Positions 15,431 through 24,376 of a DNA stretch of 42,847 bases are shown one piece after another. Every line of letters begins with the position of its first letter. Within the stretch, counting starts at the first letter, position 1. The DNA is from an uncultured Clostridia bacterium (lineage in GTDB: Bacteria; Bacillota; Clostridia; Christensenellales; Borkfalkiaceae). The stretch covers positions 1 through 42,847 of the forward strand of contig CANRDK010000002.1 in the NCBI GenBank assembly GCA_947629345.1, read 5' to 3'. Under the pieces are notes generated by a model. That model was not told where the DNA came from. It saw only the letters and a list, made by a program, of their open reading frames with translations, and did not search any database. The translations under genes and the position numbers were made by a program.

Positions 15431-17599
15431 TCACAGGTGAAGGACGCGCTCACGGATCTCCTGCGTGCGGCCCTGATTCCAGTACTGCGTTCCGATATAT
15501 CCGCAGGTGCGGCGGGCAACATTCATCTTACTCTGGTCGCGGTTGCGGCATACGGGGCATTCCCAAATGTACTTGCCGTCCTCTTCCACCGTGACGATCT
15601 CCCCGTCGTAGCCGCAGACTTGGCAGTAATCGCTCTTGGTGTTGAGCTCGGCATACATGATATTGTCGTAAATGTACTGCATGACGGCAATGACGGCGGG
15701 AATATTGTCCTGCATGTTGGGAACTTCTACATAGGAGATGGCGCCGCCGGGAGAGAGCTGCTGGAATTCGCTCTCAAATTTCAATTTTGTGAACGCGTCG
15801 ATCTTCTCCGTCACATGGACGTGATAGCTGTTGGTGATATAATTTTTATCGGTGACGCCGGGGATGATGCCGAATCTCTGTTGCAGGCACTTGGCAAATT
15901 TGTATGTCGTGCTCTCGAGCGGTGTGCCGTAGAGCGAGAAATCAATATTGTGTGCCGCTTTCCACTCCTTGCACTTGTCGTTCATGTGCTGCATGACGGA
16001 GAGCGCGAACGGCTTCGCCTCGGGATCGGTGTGGGACTTGCCCGTCATGTACTTTGTGCATTCGTAGAGCCCTGCATATCCCAAAGAGATCGTGGAATAG
16101 CCGCCATACAGGAGTTTATCGATGGTTTCCCCCTTCTTCAGCCTCGCGAGTGCGCCGTATTGCCAGAGAATGGGTGCAGCGTCGGAGAGTGTGCCCTTCA
16201 ACCTGTTGTGGCGGCACATGAGAGCCCTGTGGCAGAGTTCGAGACGTTCATCGAAGATCTTCCAGAAATTATCCATATCCCCGCCCGAGGAGAGCGCGAC
16301 GTCCACGAGGTTGATCGTCACAACGCCCTGATTGAACCTTCCGTAGTACTTGGGCTGGCCGTTCTCGTCGACATAGGGTGTCAGGAAACTGCGGCAGCCC
16401 ATGCAGGTATAGCAGTGCCCCTCGCCGTTTTTATCGACTTTGAACTCAAGCATTTTCTTTTCGGAGATATAGTCGGGCACCATGCGCTTGGCCGTGCACT
16501 TTGCGGCGAGTTCGGTGAGGTAGAAATATCTGCTCCCCTCGCGCACATTGTCCTCTTCGAGCACATAGATGAGCTTGGGGAATGCAGGCGTGACCCAGAC
16601 CCCCGCCTCGTTCTTGACGCCCTGAATGCGCTGTATAAGCGTCTCCTCGATGATCATGGCGAGATCTTCCCGCTCTCTCTCGCTGCGTGCTTCGCCGAGA
16701 TACATGAACACCGTGACAAACGGAGCCTGTCCGTTCGTTGTAAGGAGGGTGACGACCTGATACTGGATGGTCTGAATGCCCTTCCGTACCTCCTCGCGCA
16801 GTCTCTTTTCGGTGATGCGGTCGATCGTCTCCTCCATGACGGCGACGTCCTTCAGTTCCTCGACGACTTCGCCGCGGATCTTTTGCCTGCTGATATCGAC
16901 AAAGGGTGCAAGGTGGGTGAGCGAAATGGACTGCCCGCCGTATTGGTTGGAGGCAACCTGCGCTATGATCTGCGTGGCAATGTTGCAGGCCGTGGAGAAG
17001 GAATGCGGCTTTTCGATATAGGTCCCCGAGATGACGGTGCCGTTCTGCAGCATGTCCTCAAGGTTGACAAGGTCGCAGTTGTGCATGTGCTGGGCATAAT
17101 AGTCGGCATCGTGGAAGTGGATGATACCCTCTTCGTGAGCTTCGACGATGTCGCGGGGCAGAAGAAGACGCTTGGTGAGGTCCTTGCTGACTTCCCCCGC
17201 CATATAGTCGCGCTGGACGGAGTTGACCGTTGGATTTTTGTTGGAATTTTCCTGCTTGACCTCTTCGTTGTTGCACTCGATGAGCGTGAGGATGCGTTCG
17301 TCCGTCGTGTTCGACTTCCTGACGAGCGCGCGGGAATAGCGGTAAGTGATGTACTTCCGCGCCACGGCAAATGCCTTTTGGTCCATGATCTGGTTTTCGA
17401 CAAAGTCCTGTATCTCCTCCACGCTGACGGCACGGTTGAGATCCCCCGCGAGCGCGGCGACCTTCTCCGCAATGGCAGAAATCTGCTCTTCGGAGAGACG
17501 GTTATCCTCGCTGACTTCGTTGTTTGCTTTGCGGATCGCATTTAAAATCTTTTGAATGTCGAACTTGACTTCTGCACCATTTCTTTTGATAATCTTCAT
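15431..17599 (-). CDS. nrdD: Anaerobic ribonucleoside-triphosphate reductase (class III)
   Basis: Oxygen-sensitive glycyl-radical enzyme making dNTPs. 722 residues from the ATG at 17599 (MKIIKRNGAEVKFD); the ORF-track start is 38 codons too early. An N-terminal ATP-cone (residues about 1-90) gives allosteric control. The active-site cysteine region is in HCYTCMGCRS. The C-terminus has the zinc-site cysteines (CQVCGYDGEI, CPVCRNRD) and the glycyl-radical loop RRTCGYIG. A GTAGGAGG site lies upstream. It has its own promoter with NrdR-like boxes. Supports a strictly or facultatively anaerobic host. Confidence 0.97.
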   Translation of the reverse strand: MKIIKRNGAEVKFDIQKILNAIRKANNEVSEDNRLSEEQISAIAEKVAALAGDLNRAVSVEEIQDFVENQIMDQKAFAVARKYITYRYSRALVRKSNTTDERILTLIECNNEEVKQENSNKNPTVNSVQRDYMAGEVSKDLTKRLLLPRDIVEAHEEGIIHFHDADYYAQHMHNCDLVNLEDMLQNGTVISGTYIEKPHSFSTACNIATQIIAQVASNQYGGQSISLTHLAPFVDISRQKIRGEVVEELKDVAVMEETIDRITEKRLREEVRKGIQTIQYQVVTLLTTNGQAPFVTVFMYLGEARSEREREDLAMIIEETLIQRIQGVKNEAGVWVTPAFPKLIYVLEEDNVREGSRYFYLTELAAKCTAKRMVPDYISEKKMLEFKVDKNGEGHCYTCMGCRSFLTPYVDENGQPKYYGRFNQGVVTINLVDVALSSGGDMDNFWKIFDERLELCHRALMCRHNRLKGTLSDAAPILWQYGALARLKKGETIDKLLYGGYSTISLGYAGLYECTKYMTGKSHTDPEAKPFALSVMQHMNDKCKEWKAAHNIDFSLYGTPLESTTYKFAKCLQQRFGIIPGVTDKNYITNSYHVHVTEKIDAFTKLKFESEFQQLSPGGAISYVEVPNMQDNIPAVIAVMQYIYDNIMYAELNTKSDYCQVCGYDGEIVTVEEDGKYIWECPVCRNRDQSKMNVARRTCGYIGTQYWNQGRTQEIRERVLHL

Positions 17600-17644
17600 G
17601 GTGAATTTTTTGCCTCCTACCCTTATCTTTGCCCAAAAGGGCGA

Positions 17645-17672
17645 AAAAGCGTCCCCCGAAGGGAACGCTTTT
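17645..17672 (-). terminator. Strong hairpin with U tail abutting the nrdD -10 box
   Basis: Minus strand AAAAGCGTTCCC, loop TTCG, GGGGACGCTTTTT. The stem has about twelve pairs with one G-T wobble and a stable UUCG loop. It can end read-through from the upstream sugar kinase gene, which has no other terminator. It directly adjoins the nrdD promoter. Confidence 0.75.
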
Positions 17673-17701
17673 ATGATACACCATATCCTTGAAGAAGTCA
17701 A
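17673..17701 (-). promoter_or_regulatory. Promoter of nrdD-nrdG
   Basis: Minus strand TTGACT, 17 bases, TATCAT. The predicted start near 17666 falls inside the 5' arm of the adjacent hairpin, so transcripts would carry only part of it. Confidence 0.8.
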
Positions 17702-17709
17702 GTGTTTGG

Positions 17710-17757
17710 ACACAATATTTTGCTTAAAATTTTCTTAACAACCACTATATCTTGTGG
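17710..17757. promoter_or_regulatory. Pair of NrdR-box-like operators
   Basis: ACACAATATTTTGCTT at 17710-17725 and CCACTATATCTTGTGG at 17742-17757. Both resemble the NrdR consensus ACACwATATwTwGTGT, and their centres are 32 bases apart, the paired three-turn spacing known for NrdR. They sit just upstream of the nrdD -35 box. A third, weaker ACACAATATTGAATGT lies at 17809-17824. No nrdR gene is in the window. Confidence 0.75.
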
Positions 17758-17833
17758 TTATGCTGAATTTTGTCGTTTTATGCGCATGAAACAAAAGACG
17801 CAAATGTTACACAATATTGAATGTGCAAACAGC

Positions 17834-18757
17834 TCAGAATTCCGTCACCTTGAGGCTTCTGAAAATTTCCTCATACTTTTCTTTGGTGAAGGAGATCGTG
17901 CCGAATGTGGTCACCGCGGCAGTCCCCGCAGCGACGCCCGCGCGGAGGATATCGGGCATCTCTGCCCCCTGCTGCATCATATTTGCGGCGGCGGCCACCA
18001 TGGCGTCCCCCGCGCCGACCGTGGAATTCACGGCAACGTTGATGCTTTTGCAGTGATAATTTTTTGTGCCGTTTGTGAGGATCGCCCCATCCCGCCCGAG
18101 AGAGAGCAAAACCATCTTTGCGCCGCGGTCGAGAAGCTCATGGCAGCCAGAAAGCATCTCCGTCCTGTTCTTCAATTTTCTGCCGAGCGTGTTTTCGAGC
18201 TCTTCGATATTGGGCTTGACGAGATCCACGCCCGCCTCGAGCGCGGCAAGGAGCCTTTCCCCCTCCGTATCGACGATGCGGATCGATTTGGGATCGACCG
18301 AGCGGAAGAGGTCGCGGTAATAACTGTCGTCCACGCCGCGGGGGAGACTCCCCGAAATGACCGTGACGTCGGCAGAGGACGATGAAGATTGGATCATGTG
18401 CAGAAGTTCCACGAGCTTTTCGTTCTCCACATTCCCGCCGACATCGTTGATCTCGGTGAGCATGGAGCGCTTGTCGATACACTTATAGTTCTCGCGGACC
18501 CTGCCGCCGTTCCAGACGAATGTAAATCGGACTCCCTCTCTGTCGAGCGCGTCGATGAACATCTGTCCGTTTTCGTTGTACATAAATCCCGTGGCGAGCG
18601 CTTCGCCGCCGAGCCTTGCAACGCCGATGGCAACGTTGAGCGCCTTGCCCGTAAAGGAGAGCGTTTTGCTCTTAACGACGTTGACCTTCCCCACGTTGAG
18701 CGAATCGAGTTCGATCGTAACGTCTACGCTCGGACTCATGCAGACCGTTAATATCAT
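17834..18757 (-). CDS. PfkB-family sugar kinase, probably 1-phosphofructokinase
   Basis: 307 residues. The ribokinase-fold signatures are GKALNVAIGVARLG near the N-terminus and NSTVGAGDAMVA with the catalytic Asp near the C-terminus. VKPNIEELENTLGR and VISGSLPRGV are typical of FruK/LacC (1-phosphofructokinase or tagatose-6-phosphate kinase). The ATG at 18757 follows AAGGGAGAT. It lies 64 bases after pfkA, so it may be co-transcribed with it; in many clostridia pyruvate kinase occupies this position. No PTS or FruR genes are nearby, so the exact substrate is unsure. Confidence 0.87.
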   Translation of the reverse strand: MILTVCMSPSVDVTIELDSLNVGKVNVVKSKTLSFTGKALNVAIGVARLGGEALATGFMYNENGQMFIDALDREGVRFTFVWNGGRVRENYKCIDKRSMLTEINDVGGNVENEKLVELLHMIQSSSSSADVTVISGSLPRGVDDSYYRDLFRSVDPKSIRIVDTEGERLLAALEAGVDLVKPNIEELENTLGRKLKNRTEMLSGCHELLDRGAKMVLLSLGRDGAILTNGTKNYHCKSINVAVNSTVGAGDAMVAAAANMMQQGAEMPDILRAGVAAGTAAVTTFGTISFTKEKYEEIFRSLKVTEF

Positions 18758-18821
18758 GTTATCTCCCTTCGCGGCGCCTCCCCCCTATGAAGAACGCCGC
18801 AATCCGCCGAAAGCGGAGAAT

Positions 18822-19784
18822 TTACATTGAGATCATCTGAAGCGTTTCATAGAGTTCGTAATTGAACTTCTTCTTCATGGAAACGGCTTCGATGATGTCC
18901 ATATCGATGATTTCGTTCTTATGGATGCCGACGACGCGGTTGCCGATGCCGTCCTTGAGGAGACGGACCGCCTTGTTGCCGAACTGCGCCGCAAGCATTC
19001 TGTCAGCCATGGAGGGCGAACCGCCGCGCTGGATATGGCCGATAGTCGTGGGCCGCACGGAGTACGTCGTGATCTCCTGAAGTTTCTTTGCAAAGGCGTC
19101 CGCCGTGACGGCACCCTCTGCCACGACGATGATATTGGAGTGTTTGCCGTTTGCACGGGAACGGTTGATCCGCATGACGATATCCTCGATATCGTAGGCG
19201 ATCTCGGGCACGACAATGATCTCTGCGCCCGACGTGATCCCCGCAAACAGGGCGATGTCCCCGCAGTGGCGGCCCATGACCTCCACGACGGAGATGCGCT
19301 CGTGAGAATTCATCGTATCGCGCAGTTTGTTGATGACTTCGAGGCAGGTATTGACCGCCGTATCGAAGCCGAGCGTGTAATCGGTATACTCAAGATCGTT
19401 GTCGATCGTGCCGGGGATGCCGATGGTGGGAATGCCGTAGTTCTCCGTGAGGCACTTTGCGCCGCGGAAACTTCCGTCGCCGCCGATGACGACAAGGCCC
19501 TCGATCCCATGCCTTTCGAGCGTGGCGACCGCCTGTTTCTGCCCCTCGACCGTGAGCATTTCAAGGCATCTCGCCGTGCGGAGCATGGTGCCGCCCCTCT
19601 GCACGATGTCAGAGACGGACCGCATTTCCATCTGCCTCATATTGTCTTCGATCAGGCCGGCGTAACCGCGTTCGATCCCGTAGACCTCCATCCCGAAATA
19701 GATGGCGGTACGGACGACCGCACGGATCGCCGCATTCATACCCGGGGCGTCGCCGCCGCTTGTCAGTAAACCGATTCTCTTCAT
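18822..19784 (-). CDS. pfkA: ATP-dependent 6-phosphofructokinase
   Basis: Phosphorylates fructose-6-phosphate, the committed step of glycolysis. 320 residues, standard length. The ATP loop is LTSGGDAPGMNAAIR, VVIGGDGSFRGA carries the Gly typical of ATP-using enzymes, and GIPGTIDNDL contains the catalytic Asp. VEVMGRHCGD and HIQRGGSPSMADR complete the substrate site. A GGAGG site precedes the ATG at 19784. It follows dnaE, as in many clostridia, but has its own extended -10 promoter. Confidence 0.97.
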   Translation of the reverse strand: MKRIGLLTSGGDAPGMNAAIRAVVRTAIYFGMEVYGIERGYAGLIEDNMRQMEMRSVSDIVQRGGTMLRTARCLEMLTVEGQKQAVATLERHGIEGLVVIGGDGSFRGAKCLTENYGIPTIGIPGTIDNDLEYTDYTLGFDTAVNTCLEVINKLRDTMNSHERISVVEVMGRHCGDIALFAGITSGAEIIVVPEIAYDIEDIVMRINRSRANGKHSNIIVVAEGAVTADAFAKKLQEITTYSVRPTTIGHIQRGGSPSMADRMLAAQFGNKAVRLLKDGIGNRVVGIHKNEIIDMDIIEAVSMKKKFNYELYETLQMISM

Positions 19785-19806
19785 ATCAACCTCCGTGACC
19801 TATACT

Positions 19807-19815
19807 ATTATAGCA
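19807..19815 (-). promoter_or_regulatory. Extended -10 promoter of pfkA
   Basis: Minus strand TGCTATAAT, an extended -10 element; no good -35 box is at the proper distance. It lies about 22 bases before the pfkA start. The whole 79-base gap after dnaE is AT-rich and holds no clear terminator. Confidence 0.6.
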
Positions 19816-19863
19816 TACACTTTTCAAAAAGAAAAGAGATTTATAAAATTCTTTTCGCAGTTT

Positions 19864-22800
19864 TCAAACAATTTTAATACAGCTGTCCGGCAGGAACATT
19901 CTGAGCTCCGCAATGAGGGCCCGCGAGATCCGCACGCCGTACTCGTAGCGCTTTCCGCCGAAGAGGATCTTTGCCTTTGTGCCGCCCTGATAGCCCTCAA
20001 GCGTCTCGATGAGTTCCCCGAATTCCTCCTCCGAAAGCGTACGCGCATCCAGCCAGAGCGTTTCTTCCGTCGCGGTCGCCGCAGACATCGCCGCGGGCTC
20101 CGCATCGTCGGGCTGAAGCGCCTCGAGCGAATCGATGAGGATGACGGGAGCTTTCTCGGCGGGGATATCGATCTTCCCCTTGATGCGGACGACCGTATCG
20201 GGCTTGATGATCGAACGGATCTTGTCGTAGCTCCTCGGGAAGGCAACGCACTCCACACTGCCATAGAGATCCTCCACCGTGATGAATGCCATGAAGCCGC
20301 CCGACTTGGTACTCAGCTTCTTGACGGAGGCAATGACGCCCCCCATCGTGACGGGATCTCCCGACCGCACAAGATTGTATGTCCTGTCGTGTGTCTCCTC
20401 GTCCTCCTCAAAGTCGGTGAGCATGCCCGTGTTGAAGTTGCAGTCCGTGAACTTGTGCATGTACTTCTCAAACGGATGTCCGCTGACGTACACGCCGAGG
20501 ATGGATTTCTCCTTTGCAAGGAGCTCCTCCTTTTCCCATTCGGGGATATCCGGATACTCTACCTTGGGCCTCTCTTCACTCAGGATATCGCCGAAGAGGG
20601 ACATTTGCATGCTGTTTTTTTGCTTTTCGAGGGCCTGAATGCGGCGCATCAGTTCCTCATAGACGGCCTCGTACTGCGCACGGGAATGGCCGAAGCAGTC
20701 GAACGCGCCGCTGATGATCAGAGATTCCACCATCTTCCTGTTGATAAAGGAAATGCAGCGCATGAGGAAGTCGGAAAAGTCAGCAAACTCCCCGTTCTTT
20801 TTCCTCTCCTCTGCCACGCTCTCCATCGCCGCGATGCCGACCCCCTTCAGGGCGCAGAGCCCGATGCGGACCCCATCCCCCTCCACGGCAAAATAGGCCT
20901 TGGAACGGTTGATATCGGGCGGAAGGACGGCGATATTCTTCTCCTTCATGTAGACGATATATTTGGCGATCTCTTCGATCTTGGTGATGCGGTTGTTGAG
21001 GACGCCCGCGAGGAATTCCTTGATATAGTATTTCTTCAGAAACGCCGTTTGATAAGTGACGACCGCATATGCCGCCGCATGGGATTTGTTGAATGCGTAG
21101 GATGCGAAGCTCTCCATCTGTGCGAAGAGTTCCGCCGCGACTTCGGGCGGGATCCCGTGTGCCTGACAGCCCGCAATGTTCCCCCCTTTGTCGATATCGC
21201 CGTAGATGAACTTCTCCTTCTGCGCCATCAACTCGTTGAGGTGCTTCTTGGCCATGGCGCGGCGGACGAGGTCTGCCTGCCCGAGGGAATAGCCCGCAAG
21301 ATTCTGGAAGATCTGCATGACCTGCTCCTGATAGATGATGACGCCGTACGTCTTTTCGAGAATGGGCTTCAGAAGCGGGGTAAGATATTCGATCTTGTCG
21401 GGATTTGCCCTGTTTTTGAGGTAATTGGGAATAAATTCCATGGGACCGGGGCGGTAGAGCGAGATCCCTGCGATGAGGTCCTCGAGACAGGTAGGATGGA
21501 GCTGTTTCATGAACCGCTTCATGCCCCCCTGTTCAAGCTGGAACACGGCGTCTGTATCTCCCTCCGCAATGAGGTCGTAGGCGCCCTGATCGTCGCAGGC
21601 CTGATCGAACTCTATGTGCACGCCGTAGTCCTCATAGATATAGTCGAGCGTCTTCTTGATGTCGGTGAGCGTCGTGAGGGCCAAGAAGTCCATCTTGAGC
21701 ATGCCGATGGACTCGACTTCCTTCATGTCGAACTGCGTCGTGACGTCCTCGCCGTTGCGGGAGAGCGGGACGTTGTCTGCGATCTTCTTCCTGCAGATGA
21801 CGACGCCTGCCGCGTGCATGGAGGTGTTGCGGGGCATCCCCTCAAGTTTGAGGCCCATGTCGATGACCCGCTTCAAGGTGTCGTCGGAGGTATAGATCTC
21901 GATGAATTCGCTGTTGCGCTTGCCCTCGAGGTCTGCGACCTTCTTCTTGGCTTCGTCGAGCTTGCCCTCGAGATCGGCAAGTTTCATCTTGCCCTCATCG
22001 GAGGTGTCTCTCTTTGCCCTCATCTCTTCGAGGGCACGTTCCGCATCGGCAACTTTCCTCTTCTTGCTCTCGATATCCAGCCCGAGAAGCTCGCGGATGG
22101 TCGATTTGCCGTCCATGAGTTTGGTGACGCGGTCGGTATCCGAATAGGGTACGCGCATGACGCGGCCCACGTCCTTGATGACGGCGCGGGAGGCAAGCGT
22201 ACCGAAAGTGACGATCTGCGCGACATTTTCTGGATGATACCGCCTGCGTACATATTCGATGGTCTCCCCTCTTCTCTCCGTGCAGAAATCGACGTCGAAG
22301 TCGGGCATGCTGACGCGGTCGGGGTTCAGGAAGCGCTCAAAGAGCAGGTCATAGCGGAGCGGATCGACGTTTGTAATGCCGATGGCGTAGGCGACGATGC
22401 TCCCGACGCCCGACCCCCGCCCGGGGCCGACGGGAATATCGTGCATGCGGGACCAGTTGATATAGTCCCACACGATGAGAAAGTAATCGGCAAATCCCAT
22501 CTTGATGATGACGGAAAGCTCGTACTCTGCCCTCTTCTTGATGTCCTCGCCGTAGTTGGGATATCGTTTGGGAAGCCCCTCCCACGTCAGCCGCGTGAGA
22601 TATTCGGGGGAGGGCGTGCCGTCGTCGGCCGTGTAGAGCGGAATGAGAGATTTATCGTAGACGGGCGAGCCGTCCTCCTTGAGGTTGAAGGGAGTGTCCG
22701 TATCGGATACTTTGTCTGCGATCACGCGCGTATTGGAGATCGCCTCGGGGAAATCGGGAAAGAGCGCTGCCATCTCATCCCCCGATTTCATGTAGAACTC

Positions 22801-23508
22801 ATGCGTCTGCATCTTCATGCGGGTGGGATCGTCGAGGGTGCGCTTGGTCTGAATGCACATCAGAATGTCCTGCATCTCCCAATCCTCTTTCTTGAGGTAG
22901 TGAACGTCGTTCGTTGCAACGAGCTGCGCCCCGATCTCCCTTGCGATGCGCACGAGGCCGGGCAGGACCTGTTCCTGTTCGGGGATGCCGTGGTCCTGGA
23001 TCTCGATATAGAAATCCTCTCCGAAGAGGCTCTGGAGATAGAGAGCAAATTCCTTTGCTTTTTCATACTCTCCCGCCAAGAGGAGCCTCGGAATGCGGCC
23101 TGCAAGGCAGGCAGAGAGGCAGATGACCCCCTCCGTATGTTCCTTTAAAACTTTATAGTCGATACGGGGACGGTAATAGTACCCGTCCACAAAGGCGAGC
23201 GAATCGAGCTGGACGAGGTTGATATACCCCGTCTTGTTCTTCGCGAGGAGAATGAGATGGTCGGCCCTCGATTCGTTGTGCTGTTTATAGTCGTCCACCG
23301 CATAGAATTCGCAGCCGATGATCGCCTTGATCTTGTTCTTTTTGCATTTTTCGGCAAATTTCAGGGAACAGTACATGTTGCCGTGGTCGGTGACGGCAAC
23401 GGTATCGATCCCGTTCTCCTTGCAGTGGCGGACAAGTTCGTCCACCTTCACTGCCCCGTCGAGCAGGCTGTATTCCGTGTGTAGATGAAGGTGTACAAAA
23501 TCGGTCAC
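19864..23508 (-). CDS. dnaE: DNA polymerase III alpha subunit (DnaE)
   Basis: Replicative C-family polymerase. 1214 residues. The N-terminal PHP domain starts HLHTEYSLLDGAVKV. Catalytic aspartates are in PDFDVDF, about residues 402-408, and GPGRGSGVGSIVAYAIG is the conserved palm region. The C-terminal OB-fold reads VTMGGVIASVKKL. A Lys/Glu/Asp-rich coiled-coil of about 50 residues (ADAERALEEMRAKRD to EAKKKVADLEGKR, about residues 482-530) interrupts the segment that is usually short before LEGMPRNTSMHAAGVV. The start is GTG at 23508, sharing GTGA with the whiA stop, behind AAGGAG. Confidence 0.97.
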   Translation of the reverse strand: MTDFVHLHLHTEYSLLDGAVKVDELVRHCKENGIDTVAVTDHGNMYCSLKFAEKCKKNKIKAIIGCEFYAVDDYKQHNESRADHLILLAKNKTGYINLVQLDSLAFVDGYYYRPRIDYKVLKEHTEGVICLSACLAGRIPRLLLAGEYEKAKEFALYLQSLFGEDFYIEIQDHGIPEQEQVLPGLVRIAREIGAQLVATNDVHYLKKEDWEMQDILMCIQTKRTLDDPTRMKMQTHEFYMKSGDEMAALFPDFPEAISNTRVIADKVSDTDTPFNLKEDGSPVYDKSLIPLYTADDGTPSPEYLTRLTWEGLPKRYPNYGEDIKKRAEYELSVIIKMGFADYFLIVWDYINWSRMHDIPVGPGRGSGVGSIVAYAIGITNVDPLRYDLLFERFLNPDRVSMPDFDVDFCTERRGETIEYVRRRYHPENVAQIVTFGTLASRAVIKDVGRVMRVPYSDTDRVTKLMDGKSTIRELLGLDIESKKRKVADAERALEEMRAKRDTSDEGKMKLADLEGKLDEAKKKVADLEGKRNSEFIEIYTSDDTLKRVIDMGLKLEGMPRNTSMHAAGVVICRKKIADNVPLSRNGEDVTTQFDMKEVESIGMLKMDFLALTTLTDIKKTLDYIYEDYGVHIEFDQACDDQGAYDLIAEGDTDAVFQLEQGGMKRFMKQLHPTCLEDLIAGISLYRPGPMEFIPNYLKNRANPDKIEYLTPLLKPILEKTYGVIIYQEQVMQIFQNLAGYSLGQADLVRRAMAKKHLNELMAQKEKFIYGDIDKGGNIAGCQAHGIPPEVAAELFAQMESFASYAFNKSHAAAYAVVTYQTAFLKKYYIKEFLAGVLNNRITKIEEIAKYIVYMKEKNIAVLPPDINRSKAYFAVEGDGVRIGLCALKGVGIAAMESVAEERKKNGEFADFSDFLMRCISFINRKMVESLIISGAFDCFGHSRAQYEAVYEELMRRIQALEKQKNSMQMSLFGDILSEERPKVEYPDIPEWEKEELLAKEKSILGVYVSGHPFEKYMHKFTDCNFNTGMLTDFEEDEETHDRTYNLVRSGDPVTMGGVIASVKKLSTKSGGFMAFITVEDLYGSVECVAFPRSYDKIRSIIKPDTVVRIKGKIDIPAEKAPVILIDSLEALQPDDAEPAAMSAATATEETLWLDARTLSEEEFGELIETLEGYQGGTKAKILFGGKRYEYGVRISRALIAELRMFLPDSCIKIV

Positions 23509-24374
23509 TTTTTTTCTCCTTGCGGTATCAATTTCTTCAGGCGGCGCTGCAGACAGCTCTTCGAGATGCCGAGGAGCCCTGCAAGCTCGCTATAGGTGAG
23601 GGTGGGATTCTGGATACGGGCCTCCGCCGTCTCCCTCAGCGGCTCGGGCAGTAAAATGAGCTCGCTCTCGCGGAGGGAGCTCAGATAGCGGATCTGGAGC
23701 GCACTGGCGGTCATGGACCTGTCAACGTTCCCCGCCATGCAATTTTCGAGGCGGTTGCGGTTGTTGCTTTCGTCGCGGGCGGCGGCGGTCAAGGTGAGAG
23801 TGCGCAGCGCCCTCTGCGCCCCCACAACGGAGAGGAAGTCGCCGATCCCCTCCCTGCTCTTCGAATAGACCACATGCTTGTCCGCACGTTCCACCATGCC
23901 GCCGAGCAGAAGAAAGCGCTCAAAGAGCTCCCCGCATAGTTCTGCATCGGCAAGCGCGGGAAACACGAGCTCGAGATGATAGCCCGTTCTCCGTTCTCCG
24001 TGGGGCAAAATACAGCTTCCCCCGCCGAGGAAGGCCCCCTTCAAAAAGGCACGCGCCCGCTCCTCCGTATCGACGTCCTGTGCAAAGATCTCTTCAACGT
24101 CTGCGCCGTCCTCCCCCGTATGGGAGAAGGTAAGCTTGTCCCGCCCGTGCTTGGGGTCGCGGACGGCCTCCCTCAGAGACATGCGGAATCGGCAGCTCTC
24201 CGCAACGTCTAAAATGTAGGCTGCGACGGATTCGTTTTCGCTCACGAAAAAGAGCCCCTCCTCCGTGCGCCAGCCGCACGTCTTGAAGAATGCCTGCAGG
24301 AGCGTGAAACGGCATTCCCTGCCCTCGGGGAGCGTCTTCGTGAGCTCCCGCTTGATCTCTGTGGTAAAACTCAT
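23505..24374 (-). CDS. whiA: WhiA DNA-binding regulator
   Basis: 289 residues. The N-terminus is a degenerate LAGLIDADG fold (FLKGAFLGGGSCILP, GYHLELVFP); the C-terminus is a helix-turn-helix (LTYSELAGLLGISKSCLQRRLKKL). The linker NRNRLENCMAGNVDRSMTASA is diagnostic. In Gram-positives WhiA binds DNA and affects cell division or chromosome segregation. It is two bases after the PHP gene and overlaps dnaE by four. RapZ and YvcK, which normally sit just upstream, are absent. Confidence 0.95.
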   Translation of the reverse strand: MSFTTEIKRELTKTLPEGRECRFTLLQAFFKTCGWRTEEGLFFVSENESVAAYILDVAESCRFRMSLREAVRDPKHGRDKLTFSHTGEDGADVEEIFAQDVDTEERARAFLKGAFLGGGSCILPHGERRTGYHLELVFPALADAELCGELFERFLLLGGMVERADKHVVYSKSREGIGDFLSVVGAQRALRTLTLTAAARDESNNRNRLENCMAGNVDRSMTASALQIRYLSSLRESELILLPEPLRETAEARIQNPTLTYSELAGLLGISKSCLQRRLKKLIPQGEKK

Positions 24375-24376
24375 CT

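Noticed and set aside
15131-17545. 804-codon plus-strand ORF
   Set aside because: Antisense to nrdD and nrdG, both of which have intact catalytic motifs.
18758-18821. Terminator between pfkA and the PfkB-family kinase
   Set aside because: Only a four-pair CCGC/GCGG stem without a T run.
19702-23148. 1148-codon plus-strand ORF
   Set aside because: Antisense to dnaE. It has no family motifs, while the opposite strand gives a complete polymerase.
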